Shown: positions 25,401-38,298 of the stretch, one piece after another | How the letters are laid out: every line of letters starts with the position of its first letter | How positions within the stretch are numbered: position 1 is the first letter of the stretch | Assembly: GCA_022578605.1 (NCBI GenBank) | Contig: MU394127.1 | Location: forward strand, 1-64,000 | Origin: Camillea tinctor | Taxonomy: Eukaryota > Ascomycota > Sordariomycetes > Xylariales > Xylariaceae | Reading direction: 5' to 3' | Length of the DNA stretch: 64,000 bases | Position numbers and translations under genes: made by a program | The notes under the pieces: generated by a model | What the model was told of the DNA's origin: nothing | What the model saw: only the letters and a program-made list of their open reading frames with translations | Database searches by the model: none

Positions 25401-28400
25401 GTCATTGCTTCGGCCTCGTGTCCGAAAGCTAAAGATAGGTCACTGATATTCCAATTTCGGGCAAGCCGTTCGTTTTCGTTTCTTTCTCTCTTTTGTATTG
25501 TTTATTATAAACGTGAAAACAGGTAGGCGGCGAATTGTTATGTGGATAATAAGATATTATTTATGTTCCTATAGCAACGCTGTTTTCTCACGTATTCTGT
25601 AGCGTATATATTGTATATATCTAGGAAATGAAATGAGAAACTGGAATGGACCGATTCAACCATGAATTGTAAGTGAGGGTGGGAGGGAATTAAAGAAAAA
25701 AAAGAAAACAAGTTCACGCTATCGTTATGAAGTCATAACGATGGGTGAATCTTCACCACAAATGGTTAAAAAGAAGCACACTAGAAAATGATATCCCAGC
25801 AGCCCTAATAGGATGATGGAATACTTTGCGATTCTAAATGGAAGATTGAACAATGCGACATATAGATATCTGGGATATATATACAATTACTGAATTCGGC
25901 CAATTGGTGAAGGGCAGTTGACATGACAGAACCGGTTTTTAAGCATGACAACCAGGGGGCGCGCAGTGCCACTCTCGTGTGGATCTCAGCCGACGATCTC
26001 GATTCACTACATCTCTATGCCCATACTTGACACGAAAGCACTTTTTTGTGTGATTGTATGCTGGTTTTGTTTTAGTCTTTTTTGGGCTGTTGTCATAAGA
26101 TCGGCGCATATGGCACACACTAAAGAAAAAGAAGAGAGAATCGAAAACAAAAAAAAAGAGGTCATGCCATGGAAAGCTAGGGGCTGATTAATGTTCGGAC
26201 GACGTTGTTTAAAACGGAGAAGGGGGAAGGGGAGAACGGGGGCGGCGCATAAGAAGGTCTAGCAGATCAACTGAATGATTGTTTCAGCTACTGCAGATAT
26301 TGTTCGGAACCCTTGAACTTTGATATCCCGGAGCAAGGCGTCTCTAGTCAGGAGCCGCCTTTGCCGTGTTAGTGTACCTAGTTCGTCTCTTCGACGGCGT
26401 CCCGTATTCGTCTAGGATGGTCACTACTGCTGTGTCTAAAGTAGTGTAGTAGTAGTATAAGTATGTGTATGGGGTAAGGTTATGTATGTATGGCATGCTT
26501 TATGAATGCCGGCGTTAAGAGGCTGGCTTGGCTTAGAATAGCCCGATGAGGCTAATCAAGTCTAGCTGTAAAGCAAAGGAAGAGACTAAAAAAGAGATAA
26601 GAAAGAGAAAAGAAGGAAAAGAAAGAGAAAAGAAGGAAAAGAAAAAGAAAAAGAAAAAGAAAAAGAAGGTAGGAAAATGTTCTCTTTCTCCCTCTCTCTC
26701 TCTTACTCGGAGAATTTCTAGTACGTATATCTCGGCGAATGCGCTGAAAATAGATATGCATGTACAATCTGTACGTAATAAGACAAGTTGGGTTAAGTCT
26801 AAGCGCTTCGCCATTATGCCTTTTTGTATGTATTATAGGTTATATGTATATCGTATCATCATCATCATCTCGGTCTCGGTCACTCTATTTTTTCTTCTTC
26901 TTCACTCTACTACCTATTAGGTATTTGGATAACTTGCCTAATAAAGATGGTTATTGGGTTGCGAAGTTTTCAGAGTTGTTCTCGTGTCGGCAGAGATCCG
27001 TTAGTCCGTGTATCGCATGTTAGATATGTTGCCGGATGGGGTTGTAAGTTGTAGGTTGTGTTAGTTGTTTGCTCCGGACCTTGACTTACAAACTGGTCGG
27101 ACGGGTGTGATACGTTTGTCAGGGTCGTTGTGTTACTACCGGTGCTTTTTGCTTGGGTAACATGACTTTACCGAGGTGTATGCGAAGAACATTATTATAT
27201 GGACAGTAGTGTATAGTGGTGATAATGTATGGTGATGATGTATAGTGATAGTGCGTATTGATAGTGCATGTAGTGTGGCACAGAACATTGAATTCCTCCA
27301 GGGATGGATATATAAATGTTGATTAGGTTATGTACACTACACTGATAAGTATCTAGGTTAGGTACATCATTATGTACATTAGATATGTAGTGATAGTGTC
27401 ATAATGTAGTACCGAGACAGCCTATTGTACGGTACCGATGGATGTATCTCCGGGTTTCGAGATAAGGTACCCCCCAAACAAGCAAAATAGAAAAAAAGGG
27501 AAACTTGTGTTTACAAATAGTATCAGGTATATAGTAGTAAGGATGAAGATCCGAACCTAAGGATTACCTTAACCTAGGTATTTGTTCTTTCGTCCCGAGT
27601 TTTTGCAGCGTAGGTAAGAGTAAGTAGGTATGGTTATCGATGATCGTCATTTTGTCTGTGCAGTAAGTAAAGTTTTCGCTAGGTATGTAGTGGACTGCTA
27701 GTGGACCACCCCTCCGGGTCTTTTATCTGTTTTAAGGTATGTGCCTAATGTGCGTATATGTACGTAGGTTATGTAGGTAATGATTTCATCCATTGATTGT
27801 TGATTCTTATTGGTTGATAGACGACCTCAGGTAACACTTCGCAACTATATACATTTTGGGGTCTGGTCCGTGTGTAAGTGTGCGTATAAGATTATATAAA
27901 ATTTGGAGTGTACACTACATACTATATACATATTGTATTGTATTGTATCAATTGGTCTACGAAAATAGTAGTTAGGTAGTAGTAGGAGTAGTAGTTTGGG
28001 AGTTTGGGTAGGAGGAGGCGGCGGTGGTAAACGGGGGTAAACGAGTGGTTGTGTCAGAATGATGGATGCGTTGGCGCTTTTTCTCAACCTCCGCGTCTCT
28101 CCCACCTCATCGGGATGTTTTACAGGGTCTCTCTCCCTCACTTCGACCCCACCTCCTCTGCTACCTACCTCCGTCCGGTCGTGCTACTACTGTAGGTACA
28201 ATAGCTACCAACCAAGAACCTTCTTTCTTCTTCTTCTCCTTCTCCCATCTCCATATTATTTTTTATCATTAGAAGTTAGCGTTTTTCCTTTTTTTTGTTT
28301 AGTTTTTTCTCTCGCTCTTTTTCTTTTTATCTATCTATCTGTGATGTCTGATTTTTAATATTCTCATTACTGCAAATAATTCATCCGATACCAACCCCTC

Positions 28401-29227
28401 CGAACTATATGCACAAAGAATCGGAGTGCATTACATTCCTAATCTTATTGTTGCTTAAACCTCTCCTCCGATACCCTATACCACCTATTGTCCCTATCGA
28501 TATACCTAAACTCTCTATCTAATCTACTTGTGCTTTAGTGTATTCAAGCCACTAAAAACGCAGCTCACGTCATACCTAACCAGGATCTCTCGGTATCGGT
28601 CGGGTTGGGTACATACGAAAAACAAAGGAAGGAAACTAGTGCACCGCCCGCACTGCCACACTACCCTAAACTAGGCTGCTAGTATGAGGTAGTACATACA
28701 GTAGGCCGTAATTTTAGTACAAGCTGCTGGGGGTTATTATCTTCAATCCCTTTTTTTTCTTATTCCCTTTGGGGCCAATTCTTTTTTTTACCATCCCATC
28801 TTCAACAACACCACCATTACCACCACCATCACTACCACCACCACCACCGCCGCACCGCCGCCCAAAGTCCCCTCCGCCACCCCTAGCCCTTTAAGCTTGT
28901 TCGAAAGCCCGGTCAACCGTGTGGTCCGTCGTTTGTGTAGATCATCCGTCCATACACTACTTCCGTTCACATCTCTCGAGATCATCATATCCATATCCCG
29001 TCATTCGTTCGCGAGACGATCTTTCCAACAAGATGAAGTGGGCCTAGTGGTCCTCGCCCTCTAGTGTATCGCGTTTGTTCGGCACCGTTCGATTCACGAC
29101 AATCATGCGAGCACGCGCTCTGGGAGATCCGGGCACCTCTCCTCGACTTCCCAAGAGATATGGTACTGCACCGCCCTGTGCCACTCTCCTGCGGTATGGC
29201 CACCAACCCGATCGTCCTTCCGACAAG
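22481..29227. other. Long spacer, 6.7 kb, no supported gene
   Basis: No convincing gene. The sequence includes a G/GGA-rich stretch (about 23215-23480), A/G microsatellites (26599-26668), TGTATAGTGATA-type repeats (about 27200-27270), CCA/CCG runs (28800-28860) and TAGGTA words. One short GC-richer ORF at 24878-25081 (+, 67 codons from its ATG) has a coiled-coil-like segment (NEIARSRILARLGALL) but no detectable family, so it is only a weak candidate. The right end should include the promoter and leader of the TRP-like gene. Confidence 0.55.
26599..26668. repeat. GAAAAA/GAAAG purine microsatellite
   Basis: A run of AAAGAG/GGAAAA then (GAAAAA)n units. It gives spurious Lys/Glu-rich (+) and Phe/Leu-rich (-) open frames. 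Confidence 0.85.
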
Positions 29228-32200
29228 ATGACCTCCCATCCCGGAACACGACTACCTAGACTTATCCCGACGACAACTACTGTTCTTCCCATGAGCCTTG
29301 CCTTGCTTGTCCTGGCTTGCGTCTTGGTACAGCCCGCCTCTGCCGCGCGCATCCCTTTCGATAACTGCCTTTCCCAGAGCTATGTTTATTCGAACCTCGA
29401 TATACCGTGGGATCAGGTCCAGCTGCAGTTCATTCCCTTGGTCGTGGACGCCACCTTCGATACCGAGAACCAGAACCATAACTTGCTCGTGACTGTCTGG
29501 GGGAATGTCACCGGCCGGGTTGGTTCTGATGCGCTTCCAGCTGCAGGCTCTGCTGATTGGAATGATCCTACGCTCGCTCTGAATGGCAAGATTCAAAACG
29601 ACCCTTTCCCGAATGCTCCTTCGGGTGAGCGAAAGCTCACGACCCTACACCCCGAGGTCGACGTCCTAACCTACCAGCCCTTCTCTACCAATTTGAATTT
29701 CTGTGACAGTCTTCAAAATGGCACATGCCCGCTTGGCCCCGTCTTCAACACTACCCCTTTGTAAGCTGCTCCCGTAGTGTGCTTCCATGTCCATGAATTA
29801 TGTCCATGAACTGGCAGCATGAACCCCCAACCGTAACTAATTCTGAGCCGTATAGAAACTTACCTGCTGAGCCTTACTCTCTGCCTTCGTTCAACCTCTC
29901 GAATGACTTCTTCTCCTCCTATGCCTTCACCTCATTTGCCCCCACCCTGATCATCTGGTATGGTGATACCGCGAGTACTACCATTGGATGTGTTTCTGCG
30001 ACTGTTACGCCATCCCTTGGCGATATTGCTTGGCTCCTCAAGTTCCTACCCCTAATGGTCCTCATTTTCGTGGGCTTTGCGACTGCTTTCGCCGGCATAT
30101 TCAGCCCATGGGGCACGAGCGATGTATTCCATTGGACATCTAATTATGGTCGAGACCCTGATCTTTTGCGCCTCGTCACTCCCGGGTTCGGTGATTGCTT
30201 GCAGTACATCCAATTTATTGCCTTGACCGGCGGTCTCTCCCTTCAGTATCCTGGCTTCTATCAACCGGTGGTTAGCCAAGGCTCGTGGTCTACCTTGATG
30301 TTCAATGAGAGCTTCGTTTCTGGAGCGGAACCGTATGAAAGCTTGGTCGATGGTATTTATGTCACGAATGGCATGTACGGTCTTCAACATATCGCCCAGC
30401 TCGCTGGCATGGGGCAAGTCGAGGACGTCTGGGCTGGCATGATGATATGGCTGCTCGTTATCGTTGGATCCGTTCTCCTTCTTGTTCAATTGGGGTTCCT
30501 AGTCCGGTGGATATGGCGAGTTATCCGACACATACCAGAGGAGGATCTTCGATCTAAGAATTTCCCCTTTTCGGTCGGTAGTATTGTCCGTCTCGTTTTC
30601 GGTTACTTTTTGCTGCCCATTGTCGCTCTTTCAACCTTCCAGCTCGTCGTTGCTGCGCAATCCTCAGCTGTCCTTGTGGCCATGGCAGTTCTAACATTAG
30701 TCCTGATCATCGGGTTCGCTATTCGCCTGATGTACCTTATTGCCACCACCAAGCCTAGGTCGCATCTGTTCGATGATCTGCCTACACTGCTGTTGTACGG
30801 ACCGCTCTACAATACCTACTCCGATGAGGCTGCCGCTTTTGCCATGATCCCGGTCATGCTAACCATCATGCGGGGCATTGCTATTGGTGCAGTGCAGCCA
30901 TCCGGCACTGCGCAGATTGTGATATTGGCGGTTTGTGAGGTGATTATGATGCTAACGCTGCACGCGTTCCGGCCTTTCCATTCGCCCACTTCCATGAACG
31001 CTTATCATACAGGTTTTTCAGTGTTACGTTTCATTACAATTATACTAATGGTCGCTTTTGCTCCATCAATGGGGGTTACGGAAGGTCCCAAAGGCTGGAT
31101 TGGCTATGCGATTCTACTAATACATGGTGGCGTGCTTGTTTTCGGTTTCTTCCTGAACGCACTTCAAACCATCATCGAGGTGATTGCACGTTTATGCGGC
31201 GCTGGCGGCGACGATGTTCGAGGACAAACGAGAGGCGGTCTTTCCAAAATTTTTGGTGCTCGTCAATTATCGCGACGTGTAGACCGGCGTGGAGGGCCAT
31301 CGAGACAGAGCCAACTTAGCACCACGGCCATGTTAGATGCCTCTAAGAAAGGATATGGGCGTGTGCGGAGTGAATCTGCGGGGAGTATGGGGATTATAAT
31401 GAATAATCCGCAAAGGAGTTCGAGTGCCTTAGATGCTCGGAGCGTCGATGCATACTCTATGCCGATAGGAGGTAGTGCTTTTACGCCTACGACGCCTAGG
31501 GAAGCTAGTACCTTCTCCTTTTTGCCGTCACCGGGACAAGCTACACGACCTCAGCCTGCAGCTGACCCATACTATCGACCACCCCGTGCCCGCCGAGGCA
31601 CCCTAGATGATACAGGATCAGCATCATCACATCGGCACCATGGTTCTTTCGGCAGCATTGACTTGGCGAATAAACGAGCAAGTCAGGCTGTGGATGCTGA
31701 CGACATCCCAGCATCTGGCAGAGCGACGCCAGCACCTGCCCCTGCACCTGCACCCGCACTCTACGCACCCGTTTTTGCTCCTCGTGCGGACTATTCGACT
31801 CGCGAGGTAGACTTTTACTATGGCGTTCGAGGTCCGGCTTTGAATTCCGACAGCCCAGGGCGAAAGTTGGGCACTGGACCCGCGGACCCCACGAGTCCCG
31901 TAGCGACCGCAACGGGGTGGCTTAGAAGCCTGTTCACCGGTAAAACTAAGGAGAAGGGTAAGGGCTTTGAGGTTGTCAGAAGTTCGAGGATGCCGCCCGC
32001 GATGAAGGCTAGAGGTGGCGAATTTGCCGATGATTCACCTCCGGAAGGTATACCCGTAGCCATGGGTGTATTGCGCAACGGGCCCATTGAAAGTGACGAT
32101 GAGGACGAAAGGCCAAAATCGAAGAAGAGCAAGCGCATTAGCGGAGAAAGCGCCAGCGGTGGCTTGTTAAATGAAGAAGGCGAACCTAGGTCGGATGATG

Positions 32201-32766
32201 AAATCGACTTGGGGGCAGCAAGAGTTTCGAAAGAACCTCCACTTCTTCCCGATTTAGATGCTGGTGAGAGCTTCAGGGTTCCTAGTAGGGTCCACTCCAA
32301 AGCCAGCAGGCATCCGTCCCAGAGAACAGCTCGATTGCTGCCCGACGACGAGGATGTTCCCGAAGTACCGAGAAAGAGTTCAAAACGGCATTCCAACACA
32401 GAACGGATTCTTGAATTTGCGATGCCTTCGGAAGGTGCAAGCTCGCAACCGCGGAATGGTGCAGGGACTGATGGGTCGCAACATCGTTCGAGTACATCGG
32501 CAAGGTTACCATTTGATCGAAGTAATTCTCAAAAGCGGCTCTCTGGTTCCTCGACCACAGCTACGGAGGATATGAGCCATCTCCCCTCCGCTAGTTTCGC
32601 TACAGAGAGTTCGGAAGAACGACCTGCCAGCTTTGGCTACGTGCACCAGCGCAATATTAGCAGAGTTGATCCAGAGCAAGGGGTAGACCTTCTTGGGAGC
32701 GCTGCAGAGCTTGTAGACGACCCCCGAAGGCCTAGCCCGCAGCGTTCCATGAGAGATCGGCCTTGA
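29228..32766 (+). CDS. Fungal TRP-like ion channel, ML-like/Flc-Pkd2 family
   Basis: Two exons: 29228-29760 and 29856-32766. The intron 29761-29855 (GTAAGC, branch TAACTAA, TATAG) gives about 1147 aa. A signal peptide ends at QPASAA. An ML-like ectodomain with Cys pairs follows (DNCLSQSY, NFCDSLQNGTC). Then come about eight to nine hydrophobic segments: LKFLPLMVLIFVGFATAF, MMIWLLVIVGSVLLLV, LVFGYFLLPIVALSTF, MAVLTLVLIIGFAIRLMYL, MIPVMLTIMRGIAIGAV, IVILAVCEVIMMLTL, VLRFITIILMVAFAP and AILLIHGGVLVFGFFL. The last ~500 residues are a cytosolic disordered tail with Ser/Arg, acidic and PAPAPAP repeats, likely phosphorylated. Relatives (S. pombe pkd2/trp663, yeast FLC) act in Ca2+ handling and cell-wall integrity at the plasma membrane or ER. 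Alternative starts are ATG 29105 and ATG 29291. The latter places the signal peptide exactly at the N-terminus. Confidence 0.88.
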
Positions 32767-33915
32767 ATCTCTATTCCTCATAATCGTAACGAATTTCCTT
32801 GAATTACCGTATACGTCGATATATAGAGCCTTTTTTCATCGTGCCCATCACGATCCGGGAGACAGCGGGTAATTTGGGCCTGCAAACTTTACTTGGATAC
32901 TATCAATAGGGAGTCATGGGAGCAATCTCGTCTTTTGTTTTTCCTGACCACGGGGTCAGGAACTTACACCCCCCCCCTTTTTTTGTACTAAACAACCACT
33001 GCACCTAATCTTATTGATGATGATATATTTTAAGCGATATTTTGCTTTTTTTCTAGCGACGGCGTATAGAAAATGGGGGTGGTGCGAAAACAGGGAAGTT
33101 GGAGCATATAATCATCTATATTAGCGAAAGCTAATCAGAAGATGAGCAGAGGATAGGCTATACTAAAAGAAGGCCTCTGAATGTATGGAACTTACTACAA
33201 GTCAAGATAATAATGCAGTTGAAACCAAATAACTATCGTCACCTTGCAGTATATTCTGAAAAAGAATAGCGTATCTCACCCCTTATTATCACATGCATTA
33301 GGTCGCTCAGGTCAGAGTGGTTAGCTTGCTAATGATAGATAGACTAAATAACTAACGGTAGCTTATAATTAGCCAATAAAATTCGAGAAGTTATCAATCT
33401 CAAACATAGTATCTTGGGAAGTTTTACCGAAGAGTTTTGAGTGCTGACGCGTTACAATGATCTGCCCCGGGGGGGAGGAAAGGGGGGTCTACCGAAGCAA
33501 CAACGGGATGACAACGACGCCCTTTATTATTGCGGGATTACCGATAACGGAGTATTGATCGGGATCCACTTATACCAAGCTGTTGCTCCCCGATAAGCTC
33601 CAGATGTCCGGTCCCTCTCCTTAGCTCCGCAAAACCAAAGTCTATCATTATTATTAATATAGCTATATAGGTACCCAAGACTATGCGTAACATGATTTGA
33701 TAACCAATCTTGGTTAACCTTTCAGATCACTAAACTAGGTTAACCTAGATATATATCATTCAACAGCTACAGCTTTCCTTTATAGAAGAACACACTAGAT
33801 ATTCTTTTCTCTGTTCCCTATAGTTCCAACGTATCATATAGGAACTAGATCTTGTATTTCTTTCACACTTGAGGATATACATCTATAGGTTATACCTATA
33901 GATATACATTTGGTC
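32767..33915. other. Intergenic spacer, promoter side of trans-sulfuration gene
   Basis: 1.15 kb with C-runs, AT-rich blocks and CTATAG/TATAGG words just before the next ATG. No gene seen. Confidence 0.55.
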
Positions 33916-35399
33916 ATGGCAGGAGACAAGCCCAACGAGAACCCAACTTCCTCTAAGTCAGAGCTAGTCAGGGGCATGGCCCACGAGGAGCCTCAGCAAG
34001 CTCTTTCAGATCCTATAGCACTTGCTTCGAGGCTACAACATCTATCGTTATCCGCACAGGCAATTCACGCAGATGACTTTCTGAACTCCCACCCCTCTGT
34101 CGCCCCGCCCATGCACGTGGCGACGACCTTCCGCTATAACGATGACCCCGACAAGCTCTCGTCATGGAAGAACATCAACGTAAGATATCCATACCCCCCA
34201 TTACCCCCTTAAGCCTACCCTCATAGACGAGATTCCCCTGAAATAAACAGCCGCCGTTCGTCCACAAGGGAACAACAGCATTACCACCCAACCCTTTATA
34301 TACACTAGACAGGCTACTAACAAACACCCCCAAACAGCCCAACAACCCCTACGACTCACACGTCTACTCGCGCGACAGCGGCCCCAACACCACCCGCCTC
34401 GAAGCAGTGCTAACCTCCATCCTGCGCAACCCGACCCTAACCTACAGCTCGGGGCTAGCCGCCTTCCACGCCATGCTCGTGTACCTGAACCCGAAGCGCA
34501 TCGCCATCGGCGGGGGCTACCACGGGTGCCACGGGGTCATCAAGGTGCTGTCCAAGCTCACGGGGCTGCAGGCCGTGGACCTGGACTGCGCGGACACGGA
34601 GCTAGCCCCCGGCGACGTGATCCACGTGGAGACGCCGGTGAACCCGACGGGCGAGGCGCGGGACCTGGCGGTGTACGCGGACAAGGCGCGGCGCACGGGC
34701 GCCGTGCTCACGGTGGACGCGACGTTCGCGCCGCCGCCGCTGGCCGACCCGTTCGCCTGGGGCGCCGACGCGGTCATGCACAGCGGGACGAAGTACTTCG
34801 GCGGGCACAGCGACATGCTGTGCGGGACGCTGTCGGTGCGCGACGCGGCGTGGGTCGCGGGGCTGCGCGCCGAGAGGCTGGTGCTGGGGTCCGTGATGGG
34901 CAGCTTGGAGGGGTGGCTCGGCGTGCGCAGCGTGCGCACGCTCGAGGTGCGCGTGCGCAAGCAGAGCGCGGACGCGGAGCGCTTGGTGCAGTGGCTGGTG
35001 GCCCGGGCGGCGGAGGAGGGCTCCGCGGTGGCGGAGATCGTGGCCGAGGTGGAGCATGCGAGCGTGCAGATGAGGCGCCTGGAGGAGGAGAAGGGGAAGG
35101 GCGCGGCGGAGTGGATGAGGCGGCAGATGCCCGGGGGGTTCGGCCCCGTGTTTGCGTTCTACACGAAGGATCCGGATGATGCGCGGAGGCTGCCGAGCAA
35201 GCTTGCGCTGTTCCACCATGCGACGAGCCTCGGGGGTGTAGAGAGTCTGATCGAGTGGAGGGCTATGACGGATGCGGGGGTTGATAAGAGGCTGTTGCGC
35301 GTGAGCGTAGGCATTGAGGGGTGGGAGGATCTAAGGGATGATTTGGAGCAGGCGTTTAAAGCCCTGGCGAAGGAGAAGAAGGAGAGGGCGGGCAAGTAG
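33916..35399 (+). CDS. PLP-dependent Cys/Met metabolism (trans-sulfuration) enzyme
   Basis: Two exons: 33916-34179 and 34338-35399. The intron 34180-34337 (GTAAGA..AACAG) joins WKNIN to PNNPYDSHVYSRDSGP in phase 0, giving 441 aa. Family marks are HADDFLNSHPSVAPPMHVATTF, YSSGLAAFHAML, the PLP phosphate/Asp region TVDATFAPPP, and the Schiff-base lysine in HSGTKYFGGHSD (Lys at about 240, codon 34791). The C-terminus has SLGGVESLIEWRAM and LLRVSVGIE. These enzymes cleave or form cystathionine or related thioethers. The N-terminal HADD..VAPP pattern resembles the poorly characterised YHR112C-type branch, so the exact substrate cannot be assigned. Exon 2 is strikingly GC-rich at third positions, which creates long spurious overlapping ORFs on both strands. 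Cytosolic; no targeting signal is evident. Confidence 0.88.
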
Positions 35400-35786
35400 A
35401 GGGGAGAGTTGTAGATAAAGAGGTAGGTAAGAGGTAAGACGACGATGAGGTGGGAATAGGAGTATGATAAAGGGGGGAGACAGGTTTGCTCGTTTAGAAT
35501 ACTGCTTGGTCAACTCTTACCCCTTACCCCTTTTATTCCCCTAACCCTAACCCCTGAATATAGAACTCGCAATAACTCTATCCATTTACCCCTTACGCTC
35601 AGTTATATTGGATAGGTATATAATCGGGGAAGTTTCTTATTCTTTTCATTGTAGAGTCATGCACAGGAGTTGTATAAAAAAATCTATAATCTATAATTCC
35701 CTGCCAGGTAAATATAACGCCGTAAAAACAAAGGGAAAGGAGATTTAGCAAGATGAATTTCCGCGCCTGGTCATCGTCTTCACTCC
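35400..35786. other. Convergent 3' spacer
   Basis: Short spacer between two converging stop codons. It contains two CCCTAA units (35538-35553) and AT-rich 3' flanks. No gene. Confidence 0.6.
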
Positions 35787-36596
35787 TTACTTACCGCCCT
35801 TCCCTCCATCCAAGACCTTTTTAACCCAAGCCTCCCAAGACTTATGCGAGTTCGCATCATTGCCCAGCTTCTCGTTCTGCTGCACGTTCCAGGCATCATG
35901 CTGGTCGAAACACACCTTCCCAATCTTGCCGCCCATATCCTGGCAGCCCTCGCTGCAAGGCACGTACTCGTCGTCCTTGAGGCTCTTCAGCTTCTTCAGG
36001 ATCGCCAGGCTGATGAACCACTTCTTCTTGCCGCCGTCCTCGTCGTCGCTGTCGCTGCGGCTCTCCTTGTGGCCTTTCAGCAGCGTCGACTTGGCCCCCG
36101 CCGGGTCCTTCAGCAGCAGCTTGTTGCAGTCGCTGTCGGAGCTGCACTTCGTGAGCCAGCAGCTCTGCTGCTCGTCCGCGCGCACGCCGTCTTGACGCAT
36201 CTCGGCGAAAGCGGGGGGCACCTCGTCGGGGTGCTCTTCGGGGACTGGGGGAGGGGGGTAAGGGATGTTGGTTAGTGCTTTGCTGCGTTGGGTAGGTAGC
36301 TCAGGAAATCACTCACCGAGCGGAGCACGCTTGGGCATCGGGGGTTCGATCGTCGGCGAGGGGAGGACGACGCTGCGGGCTTGCATGTCTCCCTCGGGGG
36401 CGGGGGCAGCCTGGATATTGCTATTAGTAGAGGTTCTTTTATATTATATTTAGTACCCCTCCCCCGGTTCCCTGGAGAATTATGAGAGGAGGGATAGTGA
36501 CAAAAGTGCGTTACGTACGTAGGTCATACCAATGAACGGTACCGCATGCTGGGCCGCGGCCGAGAGGACGATGACAGCGAAGAGTCGGTTGAACAT
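35787..36596 (-). CDS. Small secreted cysteine-containing protein
   Basis: Three predicted exons: 36596-36519, 36410-36317, 36244-35787. Introns are 108 nt (GTACGT..CCAG) and 72 nt (GTGAGT..CCCAG), and the phases agree. The product is about 209 aa. It starts MFNRLFAVIVLSAAAQHAV, a typical signal peptide. A dibasic Kex2-like site follows (PMPKRAPL), with the mature part after it. Six cysteines are visible in two groups (SCWLTKC..DC and PC..GC..VC). The mature chain is highly charged (SDSDDEDGGKKKWF, then a C-terminal lysine-rich KKVLDGGKGGK). No enzymatic family is recognised. Size, secretion signal and Kex2-type processing fit a small secreted or candidate effector protein, but this is inference. 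The exon 1 donor was chosen over a nearby GTATGA because only GTACGT keeps the frame. Confidence 0.7.
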
Positions 36597-36849
36597 ATTG
36601 AGTGCTTGTAGATATATATGGCACAGGGAAACACTTTGATATATCGAGGTGGCCTGTGTAGAAGGGTAATAAAGTATTGTTTATCAGATCGTAAGATGAT
36701 TCTATAATTCGTGGAAATGCTGTCTGTTGGTAATGAGATGGAATTGCTTCTTAGATGTCTTGTTGGCTTGGTACTGTCAAGCTTGATTTTCTCTTTTTCA
36801 TCACCGGGGAATCTCCTCGAATATATATACCAGTTCTTCTTTCCTCCCC

Positions 36850-38298
36850 TCAATATCCTTGAGATTGGAGCCGCTTCAAAGTTTCAGAGTCATCCTCCAG
36901 CTCAACTTGAGAAAATGGGCGCAACGGCGCCCGCATCTTGCCACACTCGTACCTGTATTGAAAATGTAGCGATCCCACATTCAAGGTTCTTGCCATAACA
37001 GTTCTACGGTATCCTTTGACAACACATGTCATGCCTAGTGAAAATCGTCCCTGGGTTTCCACGGGGCGGATACTGTATAGCAGTTGTTTTGGGCATGTTC
37101 GTGTCATTATTGCAGGTAGTTGTAGTTCCAGTTTCCCTCACAACATTTTGGTCACCGAAGCCCCTACCCGACTCCTCGTGGCAAACACTATTTTTAAACG
37201 GTTCACTAAGTTACCAGAACAGAGGAATAATTTCCCGTTGTGTTCCGCTATACGTAAGAGTATATGCCATTTTGGACGCTTGGGCATGAAGAATCCCTCT
37301 ACTGGTATTCCTGGATTTCCTCTAGAGTTTCACTGTATATGCCAAATTGCACACGCAGAGGCGATACAGGTTGATATACAATGTAGTATAGATCAACTCA
37401 TATAGGTTCGGTGATTTTATTAATAATTTGCCCTGAGGGATCGAACTGCATGAGAAGTTCGCGGGAAGCTATACCTTTTCCGAGACCTACCACATGGTTC
37501 AGCACTATACAATGGAGATTTCCTTGCTCCTAGTACCAATATTATACTTAGACGATCACCTCCCTTGTGTCCTGCCTATCAAATGCAGCTACATAGCACT
37601 GGACTTTAGGTGCGGACTTGAGAAAGGCATATTCAATACAGGAATAAGTCATCTCGTAGTAAGCAACATCTTCATCTAATAGAGCATAAATCTCAAAATA
37701 ATGACAATTCCCATTATAAGCAGTTACGAGTAATATGTTTATAAGCCTGGCGTTAGTTGAGCGGTTTGCGAGTCAGTCTATGATTTCAAACAGCACAATT
37801 TGCAGTTTCTTATTCTGATAGATGAAGGTATTGTGATCAACACCTCTATTCAATGAATATGACTGCAGCTATCAAATAAGCCACGGGCAATCTGAGGATA
37901 TTTTTGGGTTGTCAAGGAATACAGATAAAATGATCATAGATACCTAGGCATTCGCATGGTTCAGAAGCCACTGGTTCAAAACGGGAATTGATATAACGTT
38001 CGGGGACTATATTCTGTTTCATTTTATTATTGATTAAATAAGGTATTGCGTCTGTATAATGACACCCATGAAAACACTATAATTGCTATATAAGTTTTAA
38101 CGAAGTCTTGGTTGGAGAATTCATTGACGAGTTTGAAGTATATATACATATCACTCCAAATGATATGTGAACGGAGATCACTGCTGGTTCAAATATCCTG
38201 TTATGTGGCTTAAATCCAAAGCCCGTAAAGAGTACATCCAATATATGAAGTTCTATTGCTAACGTGAAGCTCTTATAGTAATTATTCATGATCGTCAA
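36850..38298 (-). pseudogene. Possible relic protein-coding region, minus strand
   Basis: Translating the minus strand gives several protein-like open blocks interrupted by stops and frame changes. From high to low coordinates these include MNNYYKSFTLAIELHILDV (from 38289), MKQNIVPERYINSRFEPVAS, YALLDEDVAYYEMTYSCIEY, VVGLGKGIASRELLMQFDP, VEGFFMPKRPKWHILLRIAE, and a last block ending KRLQSQGY at about 36850. Several interruptions are single TGA codons inside otherwise continuous blocks, as expected if CGA codons had decayed by C-to-T change. No family is recognised. The plus strand also has a 129-codon open frame here (37016-37405), so the coding strand is not proven. Confidence 0.35.

Noticed and set aside
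26533..26920. Lys/Glu-rich and Phe-rich ORFs
   Set aside because: Produced by the purine microsatellite at 26599-26668.
34526..35219. Long overlapping ORFs on both strands (217 and 205 codons)
   Set aside because: They are GC-rich shadows of the trans-sulfuration exon. Ala/Gly/Arg/His-rich composition and no domain.
35538..35553. Telomere-like CCCTAACCCTAA
   Set aside because: Only two units, within ordinary 3' flanking sequence.
37741..37780. tRNA A-box-like sequence (TTAGTTGAGCGG)
   Set aside because: No matching B box or cloverleaf at a suitable distance.
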